Below are positions 22,109 to 24,754 of a stretch of 24,754 nucleotides of DNA, one piece after another. A program made the translations under genes and the position numbers. The stretch is from a virus, in the IMG/VR virus record IMGVR_UViG_3300027714_000114, positions 1 through 24,754 of that record; one strand, given 5' to 3'. A model generated the notes under the pieces. That model did not search any database. It saw only the letters and a list, made by a program, of their open reading frames with translations, and had not been told where the DNA came from. Every line of letters begins with the position of its first letter. Position 1 is the stretch's first letter.

Positions 22109-22462
22109 CTAATAATCTCGGTGTACGGCATAGCCTGAAGTCACTAGGAACTCATTTATAAATACGCCGTTGTGGTAAATGTCCACTAATAAGCGACCGT
22201 ACTTACCTGTTTTATCTAGGTAAGTTTTCACGGTTACCTCTTGGTCTAATATCATATTTCTAAGGAAGTCTCTGGCTAGTTTCCCTTTAGCTTTCTCCTC
22301 TCCACGCATCTCCGGGGTATCAATCCCCATGAGCCTGCACTTCTCCCTCTCGAGCGTGACAAAACATCCTAGCTTAATGTCCAGCGTTACCGTGTCCCCG
22401 TCATATATTTTAACCACCTTCGCTTTGTATACGTAGTTTACTTTTTTCTTTTGTTTTCCCAT
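22109..22462 (-). CDS. Staphylococcal-nuclease-like (thermonuclease) protein
   Basis: A 117-residue protein with the SNase motifs: VVKIYDGDTVTLDI (metal Asp 21), CRLMGIDTPE (Arg 43, Glu 51), KLARDFLRNMI and GKYGRLLVDIY (Arg 90). All three catalytic residues of the family are present. There is no signal peptide, so it acts in the cytoplasm or after lysis. The start overlaps the end of the DUF1353 gene by 25 nt. It may degrade host DNA or clear DNA on lysis. Confidence 0.88.
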   Translation of the reverse strand: MGKQKKKVNYVYKAKVVKIYDGDTVTLDIKLGCFVTLEREKCRLMGIDTPEMRGEEKAKGKLARDFLRNMILDQEVTVKTYLDKTGKYGRLLVDIYHNGVFINEFLVTSGYAVHRDY

Positions 22463-22905
22463 GTAATCCAGCCCCCCATCCGCACTCCGTAGTAAAGCGC
22501 GTAGCGCGTTATAAGCCCAACACCTAACACCCCCATAGCCTCAAAGAATATATCGTCAGACTGCCGCCTCGTGCGCGACTGAGAGGTGTATAGAAAGTCG
22601 TGCAGTATGGCTGCTGCACTGTAAGCACCCATCGGGGGCCATATAGCCCAAAGAAATCTAGGGATAGATGCAAAATCTGTAATAAACGGAGCCCTTATTG
22701 TTACCCGATCCGCCGAACGAGAGTGGCCTACGTCATACGAGATATCGTCATACAGAATAAACCTTCTGTAATTAGTGCCGGGTATTGCCCGCATCAACGG
22801 GGGTCTTTCAAGGAACCCACTGGCCCTAACTGCCGGTAAATAGGTATCGTCGATAATTGAAACACGAGTGGCGGTAACCTGATTTGATACAGCCTTTACG
22901 CTCAA
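22438..22905 (-). CDS. DUF1353-family protein (TTG start)
   Basis: A 155-residue protein. The core (LMRAIPGTNYRRFILYDDISYDVG, ITDFASIPRFLWAIWPPMGAYSAAAILHDFLYTS) is the DUF1353 signature with the conserved FASIPR and LHDxLY blocks. The role is unknown. These genes are common near phage lysis or tail genes. A TTG at 22905 overlaps the upstream stop by 4 nt (TTGA). A later ATG (residue 38) is also possible but would cut into the domain edge. Confidence 0.82.
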   Translation of the reverse strand: MSVKAVSNQVTATRVSIIDDTYLPAVRASGFLERPPLMRAIPGTNYRRFILYDDISYDVGHSRSADRVTIRAPFITDFASIPRFLWAIWPPMGAYSAAAILHDFLYTSQSRTRRQSDDIFFEAMGVLGVGLITRYALYYGVRMGGWITWENKRKK

Positions 22906-23717
22906 TTAACACCCACTGGAATAGTCACAGATGCGTTGACATTGTTGTCGGATTCATCAGTGCCGTTGTTTATCAAACCGTCTTGGTCATTGTAGTTGTC
23001 TCCATTGCCGGACTTGAGTCCAGTCGGGGCGACAGCATCAACGCCAGCCGTTGCGTTTGCATTAGCTCTGCCAATGTTGAGCGCGTTGTTTCCGTTAGTT
23101 CCGCCTCCAGCCGCGCCACTAGCACCACCTTCACTTCCTTCACCACCAATTGGGTTACCAGTTTCAGTTGTAGCTAGCCCGCCTGTCCCACCTGCACCGC
23201 CGGGTGCGCCTTGTGAGGCATATTGGGTGGATTGACTTACGTTGCCCACGGTGTATTCATCACCCGCCGAATCAAATCCTGCCTCTAAAACATCACCAGC
23301 CGTTTTGATCCCCAGACCTATTACCGTTGAACCTATTAAGTCGCCGGTAATTCCAGCTTGTGCCTTGGCTTGAGCTATGTCTCGGTCAAACATATTGGTC
23401 TGCGAAATTGCAGAACCATTCAAACATGGGTTCATCTGGATACCCGCAGCCATCCCCATAGCAAAAGCTACTTCCCCGATTTCGCTCAAGGCTTCCATGT
23501 TAAAAGTACAGTTTGGCACAACAGGGTCTGCTTTAGCATTGCTGATAGCTTGTTGCCCCATAGTGCTTGGAGTATGTTCAGTGACCGTGACGCTTTCAAC
23601 TGTTCCATCCAGCCTGTAAGAAGTCGTTGTGACTTCCAGCTTTTTGTCCAGAAACTCTGGATAGCTTGCACAGCCTGCCAGCGTTATGACTATCCCAGAT
23701 AATAAGATTCTATTCAC
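22902..23717 (-). CDS. Gly-rich lipoprotein in the lysis region
   Basis: From GTG 23717 the protein starts with a short lipoprotein signal (NRILLSGIVITLAGC) whose lipobox is LAGC, Cys at residue 16. Other in-frame GTG starts lie at 23726 and 23741. The mature protein has a helical middle (QQAISNAKAD..., FAMGMAAGIQMNPCLNG) with Cys pairs. A Gly/Asn/Ser-rich low-complexity tail follows (GGAGGTGG, GGEGSEGGASGAAGGG). The GTG overlaps the end of the upstream gene by 8 nt. It will be anchored in a membrane facing the periplasm. A spanin or exclusion role is possible, but no membrane anchor is seen at the C-terminus. Confidence 0.7.
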   Translation of the reverse strand: MNRILLSGIVITLAGCASYPEFLDKKLEVTTTSYRLDGTVESVTVTEHTPSTMGQQAISNAKADPVVPNCTFNMEALSEIGEVAFAMGMAAGIQMNPCLNGSAISQTNMFDRDIAQAKAQAGITGDLIGSTVIGLGIKTAGDVLEAGFDSAGDEYTVGNVSQSTQYASQGAPGGAGGTGGLATTETGNPIGGEGSEGGASGAAGGGTNGNNALNIGRANANATAGVDAVAPTGLKSGNGDNYNDQDGLINNGTDESDNNVNASVTIPVGVN

Positions 23718-23883
23718 CAGAATCACGCCCAAGTTTTGCACGAATTGCGGCTAATCCACCACCCACAAATAACCAATTTAGAACATCCATAAATGATTGA
23801 TCGCCATTTATGATCCCAGATACTTGAGCCATTACCAGCCCGACAACTGCTAAATAAGTTTTCTTACCTCTTAAAAATTTCAT
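23710..23883 (-). CDS. Holin-like small membrane protein
   Basis: A 57-residue gene from ATG 23883 with AGGA about 8 nt upstream. Residues about 9-24 (TYLAVVGLVMAQVSGII) and 37-47 (WLFVGGGLAAI) are two hydrophobic segments, with basic ends (KFLRGKK, RAKLGRD). Size and topology resemble small phage holins and the place is right after the endolysin. It could also be an unrelated membrane protein. Confidence 0.6.
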   Translation of the reverse strand: MKFLRGKKTYLAVVGLVMAQVSGIINGDQSFMDVLNWLFVGGGLAAIRAKLGRDSGE

Positions 23884-23890
23884 ATTAAGT

Positions 23891-23907
23891 TCCTGATGCT
23901 TTGCATC
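23891..23907. promoter_or_regulatory. Small hairpin beside the holin-like ribosome site
   Basis: GATGC (minus strand) pairs with GCATC around an AAA loop (stem bases within about 23894-23906), immediately before AGGA and the ATG. It could mask or position the ribosome site. Confidence 0.25.
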
Positions 23908-23919
23908 GCTTTAATTAAA

Positions 23920-23982
23920 TCAGCTTATATATCTTTTTGATCTTTTTTTAGGTTTAGGCTTAGACTTAGGTTTAGATTTCAT
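23920..23982 (-). CDS. Possible 20-residue basic peptide
   Basis: ATG 23982 has GGAG 7 nt upstream, inside the end of the endolysin gene. The ORF encodes 20 residues rich in Lys, Pro, Ser and Arg (KSKPKSKPKPKKR) and ends before the holin-like gene. Its DNA repeats TTTAGG-type hexamers like the terS tail. It could be translated, but might be a chance ORF. Confidence 0.35.
   Translation of the reverse strand: MKSKPKSKPKPKKRSKRYIS
23947..23976 (+). repeat. Five TTTAGG-type hexamers
   Basis: TTTAGG, TTTAGG, CTTAGA, CTTAGG and TTTAGA in tandem, coding for Lys-Pro/Lys-Ser repeats on the minus strand. Confidence 0.7.
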
Positions 23983-24610
23983 TTTTTTGCTCCGGGTTGT
24001 TGAAATGATTTTCTGCAAATATAGCAGCTTGGGAAACGTGCCTTGCCAATATCCCGTTAATAAATTCCTCTTGCTCTGGATACCTAACTGCTTGATCTTG
24101 CCAATGCGATAAAATGTTCGATCCTAATAGCAACAAGCAAGGCCACTCACTGCGGCTCTCGATCCACGCAGTAAGTGCATCAATCGTTTTGTTCCCAATT
24201 TTACCATCAAGCACAATATCAGGCCAATCGCGAGCGTTGCGATTAGTAACATTGCAACCAGTCTGCAAATACATAGAAGCATCCTTAACCCCCTTGTTGA
24301 CTGCGATGTCATAAAGATAATTAGCTATCTTTTGACTTGGAATATCATCGCCTTTAATCTTATCCCAAAACTCACGCTTATAAAAGTCAGTGACCATTGG
24401 TGCTAACCTATCATGATCGATGATCTTATTTGGCGTAGCCCGAAACTCTGGATGCTGCTTGTGTCCGTCTACGTGCGCCCATACGCCCTCCATAGGATGC
24501 CAGCGGCGAGAGATGCCACAATAGGTTTCGCCTCCCCTATCGGCCCTCTGATCGGTGTACTGCCCCTCATGCTGGAGAGTAGTTACACTAGCTTCATCGA
24601 AATTAGCCAA
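23972..24610 (-). CDS. Endolysin, GH108-type N-acetylmuramidase
   Basis: A 212-residue protein starting at TTG 24610, with a strong GGAGG 5 nt upstream. The N-terminal catalytic part has HEGQYTDQRADRGGETYCGISRR, the E-G-x-Y...D-x-GG-x-T pattern of GH108 muramidases (catalytic Glu 15). The C-terminal part (DIAVNKGVKDASMYLQ, DGKIGNKTIDAL) matches the peptidoglycan-binding domain that follows GH108. It cuts the cell wall at lysis. No signal peptide, so a holin or similar is needed for release. Confidence 0.9.
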   Translation of the reverse strand: MANFDEASVTTLQHEGQYTDQRADRGGETYCGISRRWHPMEGVWAHVDGHKQHPEFRATPNKIIDHDRLAPMVTDFYKREFWDKIKGDDIPSQKIANYLYDIAVNKGVKDASMYLQTGCNVTNRNARDWPDIVLDGKIGNKTIDALTAWIESRSEWPCLLLLGSNILSHWQDQAVRYPEQEEFINGILARHVSQAAIFAENHFNNPEQKNEI

Positions 24611-24624
24611 GGCAACCTCCGTGC

Positions 24625-24753
24625 CTAATCAACTTGTTCAGGAATCTCTATTCCCTCAAGTTTGGTTGCGATTCTGTCAAGTAATATATTAGCCCTGTCC
24701 ATCTGCCTATCCATCTTTTCAACCGATGCCTTATTACGTTCAACATCTCCATC
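24625..24753 (-). CDS. Coiled-coil protein, C-terminal part only
   Basis: Open at the right edge. The last 42 codons encode a helical, heptad-like, charged end (KASVEKMDRQMDRANILLDRIATKLEG) and stop at TAG 24627-24625, 17 nt before the endolysin start. It is probably a small phage coiled-coil protein. The family cannot be judged. Confidence 0.5.
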   Translation of the reverse strand, partial: DGDVERNKASVEKMDRQMDRANILLDRIATKLEGIEIPEQVD

Positions 24754-24754
24754 C

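Noticed and set aside
1-24754. Diversity-generating retroelement, as in the relative BPP-1
   Set aside because: No reverse transcriptase motif or template/variable repeat pair was seen in the window. It could lie outside.
1-24754. tRNA genes, CRISPR array, insertion sequence or integrase/att site
   Set aside because: No cloverleaf, spaced repeats, transposase or integrase motif was noticed by eye. Absence cannot be proven without a search.

Overview
The window is part of a tailed-phage genome (or prophage) of the short-tailed Epsilon15/BPP-1-like type. The evidence is a P22-gp3-like small terminase, a large terminase, a 550-residue head-to-tail connector portal, an Epsilon15-gp7-like major capsid protein with a Bbp16-like cement protein behind it, and T7 gp11/gp12/gp14-like tail-tube, nozzle and internal virion proteins. 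No long-tail genes (tape measure, sheath, major tail tube) are seen. The host is probably a Gram-negative proteobacterium, because there is a lipobox lipoprotein in the lysis region and the promoters are sigma70-like. The genus cannot be read from the sequence. No integrase, tRNA, CRISPR array or reverse transcriptase is present in the window.

Layout. Positions 1-16979 are one long minus-strand gene train. From its start at the right it holds a Cro-like regulator, a conserved small protein, a DUF1376-type replication initiator and its partner. A set of small accessory genes follows, including YbcO-like and RusA-like nucleases. Next come the small terminase, four very small genes (two of them membrane proteins), the large terminase, a 2-oxoglutarate/Fe(II) oxygenase, a GNAT acetyltransferase, a coiled-coil protein and the portal. 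The train ends with a Bbp19-like protein, the scaffold, capsid, cement, a Lys-rich protein, tail tube, nozzle and the start of an internal virion protein that runs off the left edge. Most junctions overlap by 1 or 4 nt, which implies translational coupling. An intrinsic terminator lies between the capsid and tail blocks.

Positions 17091-22088 are a plus-strand early operon. It holds two small unknown genes, a zinc-ribbon/SprT-like metalloprotease, a zinc-binding protein, an acidic protein, RecT, SSB, a LexA-type DNA-binding protein without a protease domain, and a conserved small phage protein. This operon and the minus-strand train start from back-to-back promoters that share one palindromic -35 box (TTGCAA at 17030-17035).

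Positions 22109-24754 are again minus-strand and converge on the early operon. They hold a partial coiled-coil gene, a GH108 endolysin, a tiny basic ORF, a holin-like membrane protein, a Gly-rich lipoprotein, a DUF1353 protein and a thermonuclease-like nuclease. If the genome is circular or permuted, this would be the distal end of the late operon that runs off the left edge.

Several real genes are very short and can be recognised by start/stop overlaps and ribosome binding sites: 12018-12161, 14597-14770, 15050-15199, 23710-23883 and possibly 23920-23982. The most notable unexplained signals are a ladder of 7-bp and 11-bp direct repeats inside the initiator gene (a candidate origin), the shared -35 control region, a plus-strand terminator with no plus-strand gene, and repeated leader sequences in front of early genes.
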